Part shown: positions 25,065 to 33,775 of the stretch, one piece after another
Layout: each line of letters begins with the position of its first letter
Numbering within the stretch: position 1 is the first letter of the stretch
NCBI GenBank assembly: GCA_023404955.1
Contig: JAEXZY010000164.1
Span: 1-45,455, forward strand
DNA from: Actinomycetes bacterium
GTDB taxonomy: Bacteria > Actinomycetota > Actinomycetes > Mycobacteriales > Mycobacteriaceae
Direction of reading: 5' to 3'
DNA length: 45,455 nt
The notes under the pieces: generated by a model
What the model saw: the letters and a program-made list of their open reading frames with translations, nothing else
Told to the model about the DNA's origin: nothing
The model's database searches: none
Made by a program: the position numbers and the translations under genes

Positions 25065-26339
25065 TTAGCCGACCGCGGTGGGTTCGGGTGCGACGTCGGA
25101 GGTCTCCGGCGGTTCGTCGGACGACGCACGGGTCTCCGGTACCGCGAGCACGAGCAGGACCAGAGCCACCACCGCGATACCCGTCAGCGCCCACATCGCC
25201 GCGCCGTACCCGGCGGCGGCGTCGATGGCACCGGCGAGCGTGGGGCTGAGCGCGCCGCCGATGCCCTGCACCATCGTGGCCGCACCGAAGGCGATGTTGT
25301 AACGGCCGCTGCCGCGGGTCAGGTCGGCCACCATGATCGCGAACAACGCACCCTGTAGTCCCGCGCCGATACCGTCGAGGGCCTGCACGGCGATCACCTC
25401 ACCCGGGTACTGCGCCATGATGAACAGCACGCCGCGCACCGGAAGCACCGCAAAGGCCAGCACCATCAGCGGTTTTCGGCCCCACCGGTCACCACGGCGG
25501 GCCACGAGCATGGCCATCGGGATCATCACGACCTGCGCCACGATGATCAGCGCGGCCTGATACAGCGCGCCGTCGTTGGCGTCGCCCACAGCCAGTTTCT
25601 GGCCGGTGATGGGCAGCATCGCGCCGTTCGCGAGCTGCCACAGGCCCACGACGGCGGCGAGGATCAGCAGCGGGCGGTTGCGCAGCAGCACCCGGAAACC
25701 CGATGGCTTGTCGTCGCCGTCGTCGGTTTCGTCCTTGGGCTTCATCCCGCGCGCGACGTCGTGGTTGATGAGGTTGGGTTTGATCAGCAGCGTGGAGAGC
25801 ACGACGAAGATGCCGAACAGGCTGGCCAACCAGAAGCCCATCCGCAGGCTGATGAGGTAGCCGGCCAGCCCGGCGACGGCCGAGCCCACCACGTTCCCGG
25901 CGTGATTGAACGCCTGCATCCGACCCGTCTGCGCGGCATACCGTTTCGGCCCGACCATGCCCAGCGCGATCGCGGCGATGACGGGACCGAGGACCACCCC
26001 GGCGATCCCGGTGAGCAGCTGGGCGGCGGTGACGACCGCGAACGTCGGCTTCAGCGTGACGATGAATGTGCCGAACGATGTCAACGCAGCGGCCCCGGCC
26101 AGCAGGGCCCGCTTGTGCTTCGTGGCGTCGATCAGGGCGCCGGCCGGGGCGTTGAGCAGCAGCCCGACCGCGCCTCCGAGGGTCAAAATCAAGCCGATGT
26201 TGGCCGGGTTCCAGGTCTCCTTGTTGATCAGGTAGACCCCGAGGAACGGGCCGAGACCGGCCTGGACGTCGGCGAGGAAGAAGTTGACCCCGTCGAGCGC
26301 ACAGAGCGATCGCCGGAGTTCGGGGCTGTCGGTGGTCAC
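25065..26339 (-). CDS. MFS transporter
   Basis: This 424-aa protein has 12 predicted membrane helices and the loop 2-3 motif AGALIDATKHKR. A cytoplasmic mid-loop rich in charged residues (KPKDETDDGDDK) separates the two halves. GTG 26339 is chosen because it overlaps the upstream stop (GTGA), as elsewhere in this window. It is the middle gene of a 2H-phosphoesterase, MFS, ArsB-type operon. The layout (LDGVNFFLADVQAGLGPFLGVYLINKETW at the start) recalls YfcJ/chromate-linked MFS proteins. The substrate is not evident. Confidence 0.85.
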   Translation of the reverse strand: MTTDSPELRRSLCALDGVNFFLADVQAGLGPFLGVYLINKETWNPANIGLILTLGGAVGLLLNAPAGALIDATKHKRALLAGAAALTSFGTFIVTLKPTFAVVTAAQLLTGIAGVVLGPVIAAIALGMVGPKRYAAQTGRMQAFNHAGNVVGSAVAGLAGYLISLRMGFWLASLFGIFVVLSTLLIKPNLINHDVARGMKPKDETDDGDDKPSGFRVLLRNRPLLILAAVVGLWQLANGAMLPITGQKLAVGDANDGALYQAALIIVAQVVMIPMAMLVARRGDRWGRKPLMVLAFAVLPVRGVLFIMAQYPGEVIAVQALDGIGAGLQGALFAIMVADLTRGSGRYNIAFGAATMVQGIGGALSPTLAGAIDAAAGYGAAMWALTGIAVVALVLLVLAVPETRASSDEPPETSDVAPEPTAVG

Positions 26340-27037
26340 ATCGGGTCCCCGGTCAGCGTCCATGAGCCGTAGCGCCGGGTGCAGGTTCCGTTGGGCGCCA
26401 TGCCGTAGAGGGCGACGTCGGTGAGCCGGCCGGTGAAACCCGCCGCGGGGCGCAGGGTCGCCAGGTCGACGCGGCTGGTCTCGTCGACCGGCCAGGTGAG
26501 CGTGACATGCGGGTTGAACCGGTCGTCCTGGTCGTCGGAGACATCGTCGAACCCGTAGGTGCGCAACTGCCGTACCCGCGCGGGATCGTCCGGATCCGGG
26601 TCGTCGAGGACGGCCGCCAGGGGGTTGCCGCCGGGGTCGAGCTCACGGATCCGGCCGCGGCGCAACGGTTCCGCCGCCGCGATCACTGCACGCTGGACCG
26701 CGCGGAACTCATCGGAGCGCGCGAAGAAGACCTCGGGAGCGCCCTCGTGGTTGTGCCGGTATTCGACGGCCGCGGCCGAAACCGGTGCGACGGTTCGCGC
26801 GGCGTCGGCCACCGCCGCGGCGACCTCCGCCACCTCGGTGGCGTCGACGACCATCATGAACAGCGAGATGTGCGGTTCGCACGGACCGTCGTCGCGGCCC
26901 GGGAAAGGCCGGCCGAGGCGGAACGCGGCACCGCCGAAGTCCGACATCGCATCGGCCAGTTGATTGCTGGTGGCCACCGAGAGGTCTCGCAGTGGCGGCG
27001 GCAGGATGAAGACAACATCCACAGTGATCACGCTCAA
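26336..27037 (-). CDS. 2H phosphoesterase / 2'-5' RNA ligase-like protein
   Basis: This 233-aa protein has the two H-x-[S/T] motifs that define the 2H phosphoesterase fold: PHISLF (His 56) and NPHVTLTW (His 177). The spacing of about 120 residues between them is normal for LigT-like proteins. Such enzymes open 2',3'-cyclic or 2',5' phosphodiesters in RNA or small nucleotides. It begins with a TTG codon preceded by GGGGAA at good distance; GTG 27031 is possible. It is the first gene of an operon with two membrane transporters, an unusual partnership. Confidence 0.8.
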   Translation of the reverse strand: MSVITVDVVFILPPPLRDLSVATSNQLADAMSDFGGAAFRLGRPFPGRDDGPCEPHISLFMMVVDATEVAEVAAAVADAARTVAPVSAAAVEYRHNHEGAPEVFFARSDEFRAVQRAVIAAAEPLRRGRIRELDPGGNPLAAVLDDPDPDDPARVRQLRTYGFDDVSDDQDDRFNPHVTLTWPVDETSRVDLATLRPAAGFTGRLTDVALYGMAPNGTCTRRYGSWTLTGDPM

Positions 27038-27317
27038 CGTCAGTTCCCCGTGTCTAGAGGCCGGCGGCAGGTGGACACGCGCCTTGTCTCGCGTGGGCTC
27101 GGATCTTTGCCGTCAGTGATGTTGACCGTGCGGCCTGAAGCCAACCTGAAGATGACGAGATGTCACCTGTGAGTTTCGCTGGCAGGTTGCTGTGAAAGAG
27201 ATTGCGGCGCAGCATGATTTGACGGTCCCCGGTGTAACGACACAGATGGGTCGATCGACTACTTCTGTGACTGCTGTGGCCGACGGTGCCGCAGCGCGGG
27301 AGTCACGGAGGACGCTG

Positions 27318-27635
27318 ATGACGCGCCACAGCACCCATTTGACCTCTTTCGCGCGAACGCATTGCCTCCGGTTACCCCCGCCCACGGAGGACGCGTGGAG
27401 CTGGCAACTGCGGGGAAAGTGCCTCGGGTACCCAGTCGAGGTGTTCTTTCCGGACGACTCCTCACGAGCGGTGATCCACAGAAAAGAGAAGGCCGCCAAG
27501 CTGATCTGCCGTCGGTGTCCGGTTCTCCAACAGTGTCGCGATCATGCGTTGCGGACACCCGAGCAGCACGGGGTGTGGGGCGCCATGACTGCCGGTGAGC
27601 GCGCGCGTCACCTTCTCCACCGGTCCGCTGTCTGA
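27318..27635 (+). CDS. WhiB-family iron-sulfur transcription factor
   Basis: This 105-aa protein has four cluster cysteines: C35 (RGKC), C64, C67 and C73 (LICRRCPVLQQC). The typical FFPDD precedes the cluster, and GVWGAM (85-90), the conserved G-V/I-W-G turn, is followed by the basic TAGERARHLLHR end. It should bind a [4Fe-4S] cluster and act with sigma factors. ATG 27318 is chosen because GGAGGA lies just upstream, although the frame stays open to 27192. The order (C near residue 35, then CxxCx5C) is that of WhiB1/WhiB2-like or phage-type WhiBs; the exact subgroup is unclear. Confidence 0.9.
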   Translation: MTRHSTHLTSFARTHCLRLPPPTEDAWSWQLRGKCLGYPVEVFFPDDSSRAVIHRKEKAAKLICRRCPVLQQCRDHALRTPEQHGVWGAMTAGERARHLLHRSAV

Positions 27636-27681
27636 CGGCGGCGTATGGCAAATGCACAGCTAGCGTCGCCACGATGGGTGG

Positions 27682-29124
27682 ATGCCGCCGCCGACGCCGA
27701 CGCCGCCACCACCGTTGCCGCAGCTCCCGGCTCCCGACTTTCACGAATTCCGGCGAGGGATCTCACTGCTCGGCGGCTGGTTCCCGATCACTGTCGAGAT
27801 CGTCGCCGTCGTGGTGTTGATCGCCGTCATCGGCTGGCGGACCAGTCGGTGGCGGCTGATCTGGGTGCCGGTCTCCGTCGTCGTCGGCGTCCTCGTCGCG
27901 CTCGCGACCCGCACCTACATGAACTCCGAAGGGCTGGCCTCGGACCCCGCACCGTTCGTGCTGTGGGTGCGGACGGCGATGTTCGGAGCGACGGTCGCCA
28001 TCGCGGTGCTGGGCTGGCGCAACGCCCGATGGTGGCGGCGGGGGCTGTCGGCGCTCGCCGTACCGCTGACGTTGGTGGCCGCGGGGATCTCGCTGAACCA
28101 GTGGGTCGGCTACTACCCGTCGCTGCAGTCGGCCTGGGGTGCGATCACCGCAGGCCCGCTCCCGCACGAGGTCGACGTGTCGGCGCTACCGGCGCTGCGC
28201 AACACCGCGCCGAATTCGGGCAAGCTGGTGAAGGTCGACATTCCCGACACGGCAAGCGGTTTCACGCATCGCAGCGAGTACATCTACCTGCCGCCCGCCT
28301 GGTTCGCCGGTGACACCCCACCGCGACTGCCGGTGGTCATGATGATCGCCGGAGAGTTCAACACCCCGGCGGACTGGATGCGCAGCGGTGACGTCATGCC
28401 GATCATCGACCAGTACGCCAGCCAACACCAGGGCCAGAATGAGGGCCAGACACCGATTTTCGTCTTCGTCGACGCCGGCGGCAGCTTCAACAACGACACC
28501 GAATGCGTCAACGGGCCTCGCGGCAACGCCGCCGACCATCTCACCGAAGACGTGCGCCCCTACCTCGTCGCAAACTACGGCGCATCCGACGCGGCGTCTA
28601 ACTGGGCGGTCGTGGGTTGGTCCATGGGCGGCACCTGCGCCGTGGACCTGACCGTGATGCATCCGGATCTGTTCGCCACGTTCGAAGACATCGCGGGCGA
28701 CCACGGGCCGACGGCGGGCTCCAAGCAACAGACGATCGACCGGCTCTACGGCGGTGACGCCGCACAGTGGGATGACTTCGATCCGCGCACGGTGATGGCC
28801 ACGCACGGTCCGTACACCGACGTCGCTGGCTGGTTCGAGGACACCGTTGCACCGGCGAACGCCGACCAACTGATGAAGAACGCCGGAGTGCACCGCCCAC
28901 AGTCGAGCTCCCCGTCAGGGTTCGGCGGCCATGACGGGGAACGCGACACCGACGAGTTGGGCGCGGCAGAGGATCTGTGTTCGACCGGTCAGGCCGTGGG
29001 GATCTCGTGCTCCATTCACAAGATCATCAGCTTCCACACCTGGCAGTTCGCCGAGCGCGCATTCTCTGATGCGCTGCCCTGGCTGGCCCAGCGGGTACAG
29101 ACACCCGGCACCACGAGCTCGTAA
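27682..29124 (+). CDS. Membrane-anchored esterase (antigen 85/esterase D-like alpha/beta hydrolase)
   Basis: It encodes 480 aa. After a proline-rich start, four membrane helices (about 35-51, 57-77, 94-110 and 121-137) anchor a C-terminal alpha/beta hydrolase, probably on the outer face. The nucleophile elbow is GWSMGG (Ser 314). A Glu/Asp-bearing segment and the late FHTW His complete the expected triad. The hydrolase part begins with HRSEYIYLPPAWFAGD and resembles esterase D/Ag85-type enzymes that act on mycolates or acyl esters. It follows the WhiB gene after 46 bases and is convergent with the 2OG oxygenase. Confidence 0.82.
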   Translation: MPPPTPTPPPPLPQLPAPDFHEFRRGISLLGGWFPITVEIVAVVVLIAVIGWRTSRWRLIWVPVSVVVGVLVALATRTYMNSEGLASDPAPFVLWVRTAMFGATVAIAVLGWRNARWWRRGLSALAVPLTLVAAGISLNQWVGYYPSLQSAWGAITAGPLPHEVDVSALPALRNTAPNSGKLVKVDIPDTASGFTHRSEYIYLPPAWFAGDTPPRLPVVMMIAGEFNTPADWMRSGDVMPIIDQYASQHQGQNEGQTPIFVFVDAGGSFNNDTECVNGPRGNAADHLTEDVRPYLVANYGASDAASNWAVVGWSMGGTCAVDLTVMHPDLFATFEDIAGDHGPTAGSKQQTIDRLYGGDAAQWDDFDPRTVMATHGPYTDVAGWFEDTVAPANADQLMKNAGVHRPQSSSPSGFGGHDGERDTDELGAAEDLCSTGQAVGISCSIHKIISFHTWQFAERAFSDALPWLAQRVQTPGTTSS

Positions 29125-29134
29125 CCGTTACCGG

Positions 29135-30115
29135 TCAGGGTGCCACCGCGAAGCTGGCGCCCGTCTTGTCGGCGACGTTCTGGCCCGCGGTGATGACGGG
29201 ATACTTCGACGGGATCGACGCGCTGACACAGGTCGGGACCGTGTCGATGACCGCGTCGTAGTTGGGTTGGCAGAAGAACGGCAGCGACAGACGTCGGCTG
29301 CACGGGCCGGTGAGGGCTGGGTTCTGCACCCTGTGCAAAGTCGAGGTCCATCTGTCATCTGTCCACCGGGCCATCAGGTCCCCGATGTTGACGACGAAGC
29401 TGTCCGCGATGGGGGCGATAGGAACCCACGCGCCGTCGAGCCGCACTTCGAGTCCGCCGACCACGTCTCGCTGATAGAGCAGGGTGAGGCTGCCGTAGTC
29501 GGTGTGCTCGCCGATGCGCAGCTGCCCGGGTTCGGGCGTGCCGTCCAGCGGCGGAAAGTGATTGGCGAACAGGTTGCTGATCGGTGTGTCGACCTTGTCG
29601 TCGAACCAGCGCTCGTCGAGGCCCAGCGCCAGAGCGAACAGCCTCATCATGTCGAACGCCAGTGCCGCCATCTCGGCGTAGTAGCGCTCCCAGATGTCAC
29701 GAAACCCGGGGACTGCCGGCCAGATGTTGTCGTGGAAATGCCCGTGCCGCCGGGCCTCGACGAACCACGGGTCGTCCGCGGGAACGTCGGGTAGACCGAT
29801 CGAGAAGAATTCGACAAGATCCGCCGGGGTTGCCTTCCCCCTGGTCCGCGCGAGTGCGCGCGATTTCGGCGGCATGTAACCTCGGCTCGTGCCGGATTCG
29901 GCACGGACTGCGTGCTTCACACTCTCGTCGCTGTCGAAGAACTCGGCAGTCACGGCGTACATGTCGTCGAGCAACCGCGTGGAGACACCGTGATTGACCA
30001 CGGCAAGGAACCCGATGTGGCGGTTGGCGTCGTCGATGTCGCGGGCAAGCCGCCGGCGGTTGTGCGCGCCGCCGCGGGCCTGGGCGAGGTCGATCAGGGG
30101 GACGATGTCAGACAT
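29135..30115 (-). CDS. 2-oxoglutarate/Fe(II) oxygenase, isopenicillin-N-synthase-like
   Basis: This 326-aa enzyme shows the DIOX_N opening (IVPLIDLAQARGG... GFLAVVNHGV). The iron ligands are His 204 and Asp 206 (EHTDYGS) and His 261 (STLHRVQNP). RRLS (Arg 275, Ser 277) binds 2-oxoglutarate. It hydroxylates or otherwise oxidises a small substrate with O2. The GGAG ribosome site before ATG 30115 fixes the start. It follows the NCS1 nucleobase permease through a small overlapping ORF, so the substrate may be a nucleobase, as in fungal thymine hydroxylase and xanthine dioxygenase. That is inference from context. Confidence 0.9.
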   Translation of the reverse strand: MSDIVPLIDLAQARGGAHNRRRLARDIDDANRHIGFLAVVNHGVSTRLLDDMYAVTAEFFDSDESVKHAVRAESGTSRGYMPPKSRALARTRGKATPADLVEFFSIGLPDVPADDPWFVEARRHGHFHDNIWPAVPGFRDIWERYYAEMAALAFDMMRLFALALGLDERWFDDKVDTPISNLFANHFPPLDGTPEPGQLRIGEHTDYGSLTLLYQRDVVGGLEVRLDGAWVPIAPIADSFVVNIGDLMARWTDDRWTSTLHRVQNPALTGPCSRRLSLPFFCQPNYDAVIDTVPTCVSASIPSKYPVITAGQNVADKTGASFAVAP

Positions 30116-30389
30116 GGGTTTCTCCGAAATTCTTCGAGACCGGCCACCCGGGCCGGCACTTGGGACACGGGGCCGCACAAGTACGAATCTTGCTGCTGCT
30201 CAGTGAGAGACAGGAGACTCTCGGCGGTGGATACGGCCGCTGCGACGCCGTCGACGACGACGGATATTCCGAATTTGGCTGCCAGGCCTCGAGGTCGGTG
30301 CCGGATCGTGCATATGAGCGCGCGTGACGTTCGATCTCGCGCGTCATCGATTCGCTGATGTTGCAGTTCTTCTCAACGATGCAACTCAT
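30108..30389 (-). CDS. Small Cys-containing ORF coupled between NCS1 permease and oxygenase
   Basis: It encodes 93 aa. The ATG overlaps the permease stop (ATGA), and its own stop overlaps the oxygenase start by 8 bp, so it is placed for coupled translation. The product has a Cys pair near the start (SCIVEKNC) and a C-terminal CAAPCPKC cluster (C-x3-C-x2-C) within a basic, proline-containing tail. The pattern could bind a metal. The first half has mycobacterial-looking codon use; the second half is Ser-rich and less convincing. I do not recognise a family. Confidence 0.4.
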   Translation of the reverse strand: MSCIVEKNCNISESMTREIERHARSYARSGTDLEAWQPNSEYPSSSTASQRPYPPPRVSCLSLSSSKIRTCAAPCPKCRPGWPVSKNFGETHV

Positions 30390-31849
30390 GCCGTCACCTC
30401 TGCGGCCTGCCGGGTGCTCCACGCGATCGGCACGTAGAACGCGGTGGCCAGGATCGCGCCGATGGCCCAGGAGAACGGTGCCCAGACCCCGAACGCCGGA
30501 ACCAATGCGAGTACGGCGGCGACGACGGTGGCGGGGACCAACGCGACCAGTGCCCTCGGGTTGACTCCGCGGGTGTAGTAGTACTTGCCTTCCGGGTCAG
30601 CCCGGAACAACTCCGCGACGTCGACGCGGCCCCGGCGGATGATCCAGAAGTCCGACATGAGGACACCGAACAGCGGTCCGAGGAAGGCGCCGAGTCCCCC
30701 GACGAAGTACGCGATCGACTCCGGATTGTTGTACAGATGCCACGGCAGCGGCAGGACCGAGAGCACGGCGGCGATCAGGCCGCCGCGGAAGAAGTTGACG
30801 TGTTTGGGGGCTACATTCGAGAAGTCGTAGGCACACGAGATGAAGTCGGCGACGATGTTGATGCCGATGGTCGCGATCGTGAAGACCAACGCGCCGAACA
30901 GAATGACTGCTGTGCTGTCGGTCTTCTCGATGAGCTTGACCGGGTCAGTGATCGCCTCGCCGAACACCACGATGCTGGCGGAGGTCACAGTGACGGCGAC
31001 GATCGCGAACATCACGAAGTTGACCGGCAGTCCGAAGAAATTGCCGCGGCTGATGGTCTTCTGGTTGGGCGCGAGTCGCCCGAAGTCGGCGAAGTTGACC
31101 AAGAACGTGGCGAAGAACGACACGTTCAGGGCGATGGCGGCGAACATCTCGTAGGTGAGATCCCAGCCGTGCGCCTGGTCGGGGCTCAGGTCGAATGACA
31201 CGTTGCCGCCGGCCTTGACGACCATCCAGATGGCCAGAGCGAACATCACCACCCAGACCGCGGGTCCAGCCCAGTCCTGGAACCTGCGGACAGCGTCCAT
31301 GCCATGGCGCACGACCAGAAGCTGGATCACCCACATGGCCGCAAAGCAGAGCCACCCCAGCGCGTGCAATCCGAGAAACGTTGGCCGGGTGAGCGGTTCA
31401 ACGGCATCGTGGGCCACCCGCAGTGCCGCGATCTGCAGTCCAGTGGAACCCAGGTAGGTGAGAATGCCGTAGTAGATGACGGCGATACAGGCGCGGATCA
31501 GGGCCGGGATGTTGGCTCCCCAGATCCCGAAGCTAGAGCGTGCAAGCACAGGGAACGGGACGCCGGTGCGCTGTCCGGCGATACCGCTCAGGTTCATCAA
31601 GCCCCAGATGATGAGGACACTGACGGTGAGTGCGATGAAAACCTGGCCCCCGTTGAGCCCCATGAAGAACAGCGACGCGGCGAACGTGTAGACCGTGATG
31701 CTGTGGATGTCCTGCATCCACATGGCGAAGAAGTTGTAGACACCCCAGTTGCGGTTGGTGACGGGGGCGAGGTCGGCGTTGTAGAGGCGTGTGGATGTGG
31801 CCGACGGGGCGGCGACAGTCGACGTTTCGGGTAATGAGCTGACGGACAT
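30386..31849 (-). CDS. NCS1-family nucleobase/hydantoin permease
   Basis: This 487-aa protein has 12 membrane helices. Family marks include NADLAPVTNRNWGVYNFFAMWMQD, where helix 1 begins, RSSFGIWGANIPALIRA, and NFFGLPVNF. It is a cation symporter for purines, pyrimidines, allantoin or hydantoins. The start follows GGAAG nine bases upstream, and longer versions are unlikely. It leads into the small Cys ORF and the 2OG oxygenase. About 190 bases of leader separate it from an upstream 45-codon ORF. Confidence 0.92.
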   Translation of the reverse strand: MSVSSLPETSTVAAPSATSTRLYNADLAPVTNRNWGVYNFFAMWMQDIHSITVYTFAASLFFMGLNGGQVFIALTVSVLIIWGLMNLSGIAGQRTGVPFPVLARSSFGIWGANIPALIRACIAVIYYGILTYLGSTGLQIAALRVAHDAVEPLTRPTFLGLHALGWLCFAAMWVIQLLVVRHGMDAVRRFQDWAGPAVWVVMFALAIWMVVKAGGNVSFDLSPDQAHGWDLTYEMFAAIALNVSFFATFLVNFADFGRLAPNQKTISRGNFFGLPVNFVMFAIVAVTVTSASIVVFGEAITDPVKLIEKTDSTAVILFGALVFTIATIGINIVADFISCAYDFSNVAPKHVNFFRGGLIAAVLSVLPLPWHLYNNPESIAYFVGGLGAFLGPLFGVLMSDFWIIRRGRVDVAELFRADPEGKYYYTRGVNPRALVALVPATVVAAVLALVPAFGVWAPFSWAIGAILATAFYVPIAWSTRQAAEVTA

Positions 31850-32036
31850 GATGTTTCGCTTCCAGCTGTGCAGACGGTGCTGCGAGATTCGAGTGGGCCG
31901 CGTGACCGAATTGGGGCTGACCCAAAGATGTTCGATTGCGACGATGACGACGAGTGATCCGCTGGTGTGCAGGACCGGCTCGGTGCGTGTGATGCCAGGG
32001 GGACGGTGCCCTATCACGGGCACACGGGTGGCGCGG

Positions 32037-32174
32037 TTAGTGGTACTCGCGCTCTCTGGTGATCGACAGCAGCGCCATCGGCACCCGCTGCGAGGAGATG
32101 GCGCGCAGGCACTCTTCGACCGTGAAGGTGATGCCTGACATCACCATCGCGAACGAGCTGCCGCGTACGACCAT
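32037..32174 (-). CDS. Possible 45-aa small protein upstream of the NCS1 permease
   Basis: This ATG-initiated frame of 45 codons has AGGAG 11 bases upstream and high GC at third positions. It encodes MVVRGSSFAMVMSGITFTVEE at the start and ends ITREREYH; a second ATG at residue 12 is possible. There is no membrane segment. It lies about 190 bases ahead of the permease and might be a leader ORF or an independent small protein. It matches no family I know. Confidence 0.4.
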   Translation of the reverse strand: MVVRGSSFAMVMSGITFTVEECLRAISSQRVPMALLSITREREYH

Positions 32175-32333
32175 GCTTCCCGTTACTCCTGTCGTGCAAC
32201 CTCTGAAACCGAGGTCTGTCGCAGAGGAAACTAGCGGGCGTGTGCTACCAGCGTGTTACGCACGGAAACATCAGCGTGAAAGGTGAGCGGTCGCCGCCGC
32301 GGGTGCCCTGCGGATCATCCAGGGCCGCCCTTG

Positions 32334-33698
32334 CTAGGAGACGCGTTCCTGGATGTCGTCGAGCGAGGCGTCTCGTGTCTCGCGCATCACCAGCAGCGCT
32401 ATGCCGGTCAGCGACGCGGCGCACAACAGATAGACGCCCACCCACGCCACCCCGTAGGAGGTGGCCAACCACGTCGCGACGAACGGTGCGATGGCCGCAC
32501 CGAGGATGCTGGCGACGTTGTAGGCGACGCCGGAACCGGTGTACCGCACGTTGGTCGGAAAGAGTTCGGGCAGAACGGCGCTCATTGGCCCGAACGTGAG
32601 CCCCATCAACAGCATGCCGATGATCAAGAACACCAGCGTCGAGGTGGTTGTCGCCGACGCCGGGTCGAGCAGCAGTCCGAAGGTGGTGCCGTAGATCATG
32701 ATCGCCACGGTGATCACCAGCAGCGTCACCCGGCGGCCGAACTTATCGGCCAGCAGTCCGGTGACCGGGAGCATCGCCGCGAAGAAGAGCACCGAGATCA
32801 GCTGCAGCTGCAGGAACTCGAGGTACGGGATGCCCAGTCCCCCACCGGCGGCGGTCTTCTTGCCGGTACCGAAGCTCAGCGCCCAGGTGGTGACGACGTA
32901 GAACAACGTGTACGTGGCCAGCATGACGAACGTGCCGATGATCAACTGACGCCAGTGGTTGCGGAACACCTCGGCCAGCGGGGCACGCACCCGCTCCCCG
33001 CGGGCGATCGCGCGGGCGAACACCGGGGTCTCCGTCAAGCGCAGCCGGACATAGAGCCCGAGGGCCACCATGACCGCGCTGAGCAGGAACGGGATGCGCC
33101 AGCCCCACGTCAGGAACGCACCGTCCAGATCCGGGCTGGCGGTGTTGAAGCCCAGCCACAGCACCAGGATGAGGAACACGCCGTTGGCCAGCAGGAAACC
33201 GAACGGGGCGCCGAGCTGCGGCCACATGGCCGCCCACGCGCGCCTACCGGGTTTGGCGGTCTCGGTGGCCAGCAGGGCCGCGCCGCTCCATTCGCCACCG
33301 AGCGCCAGGCCTTGGCTGAAGCGCATGATCGCAAGGAGCGCCGGGGCGAACAGCCCCACCTGGTGGTAGGTGGGCAAAACACCGATGAGGAACGTCGCAA
33401 TGCCCATCACCAGCAGCGAGGCCACCAGCGTGGTCTTGCGTCCGATCCGATCGCCGAAGTGTCCGAACAGGATTGACCCGACGGGACGCGCGACGAAGGC
33501 GAGGCCGAAGGTCGCCAGCGATGCGAGCAGCGCCGTCGTCGGGTCGCCCTTGGGGAAGAAGAGGTGCGGGAAGACCACGACGGCGGCGGTCGCGTACGCA
33601 TAGAAGTCGTAGAACTCGATGGTGGTGCCCACCATCGAGGCGACGACGATCCGCCTGCGGGGCACGCCGGCGACCAGGTCCGGTTCGCGTGTGGTCAT
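32334..33698 (-). CDS. MHS-family MFS transporter (ProP/KgtP/ShiA-like)
   Basis: This 454-aa protein has 12 membrane helices. Metabolite:H+ symporter marks are clear: GTTIEFYDFYAYATAA at helix 1, GHFGDRIGRKTTL in loop 2-3, RFSQGLALGGEWSGA at helix 4, and PVTGLLADKFGRR in loop 8-9. Substrates of the family include dicarboxylates, betaines and shikimate. ATG 33698 follows GAGGATG. It lies apart from the NCS1 unit with its own promoter space and is divergent from the photolyase gene. Confidence 0.9.
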   Translation of the reverse strand: MTTREPDLVAGVPRRRIVVASMVGTTIEFYDFYAYATAAVVVFPHLFFPKGDPTTALLASLATFGLAFVARPVGSILFGHFGDRIGRKTTLVASLLVMGIATFLIGVLPTYHQVGLFAPALLAIMRFSQGLALGGEWSGAALLATETAKPGRRAWAAMWPQLGAPFGFLLANGVFLILVLWLGFNTASPDLDGAFLTWGWRIPFLLSAVMVALGLYVRLRLTETPVFARAIARGERVRAPLAEVFRNHWRQLIIGTFVMLATYTLFYVVTTWALSFGTGKKTAAGGGLGIPYLEFLQLQLISVLFFAAMLPVTGLLADKFGRRVTLLVITVAIMIYGTTFGLLLDPASATTTSTLVFLIIGMLLMGLTFGPMSAVLPELFPTNVRYTGSGVAYNVASILGAAIAPFVATWLATSYGVAWVGVYLLCAASLTGIALLVMRETRDASLDDIQERVS

Positions 33699-33775
33699 GG
33701 GTGAACATCCTCGCACCCAGCGGGTGTCCTGAGCGTGTCCGGGGCGTGTCCGACGCCGTGGCTACCCTCGACGAG

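Noticed and set aside
24038..25068. Long plus-strand frames opposite the ArsB-type gene
   Set aside because: They mirror the minus-strand transporter and give Thr/Ala/Arg-biased products. No start signals are seen.
30597..31355. Minus-strand alternative frames within the NCS1 gene
   Set aside because: They are out-of-frame readings of the permease with Arg-rich products. The permease frame has 12 helices and family motifs.
31850..32036. A known riboswitch before the NCS1 permease
   Set aside because: The leader has some inverted repeats, but I could not match the conserved core of purine, guanidine or other common riboswitches by eye.
32283..33476. A 397-codon plus-strand frame opposite the MHS transporter
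   Set aside because: It is antisense to a gene with clear family motifs, and its own product is Gln/Glu/Arg/His-rich without recognisable domains.
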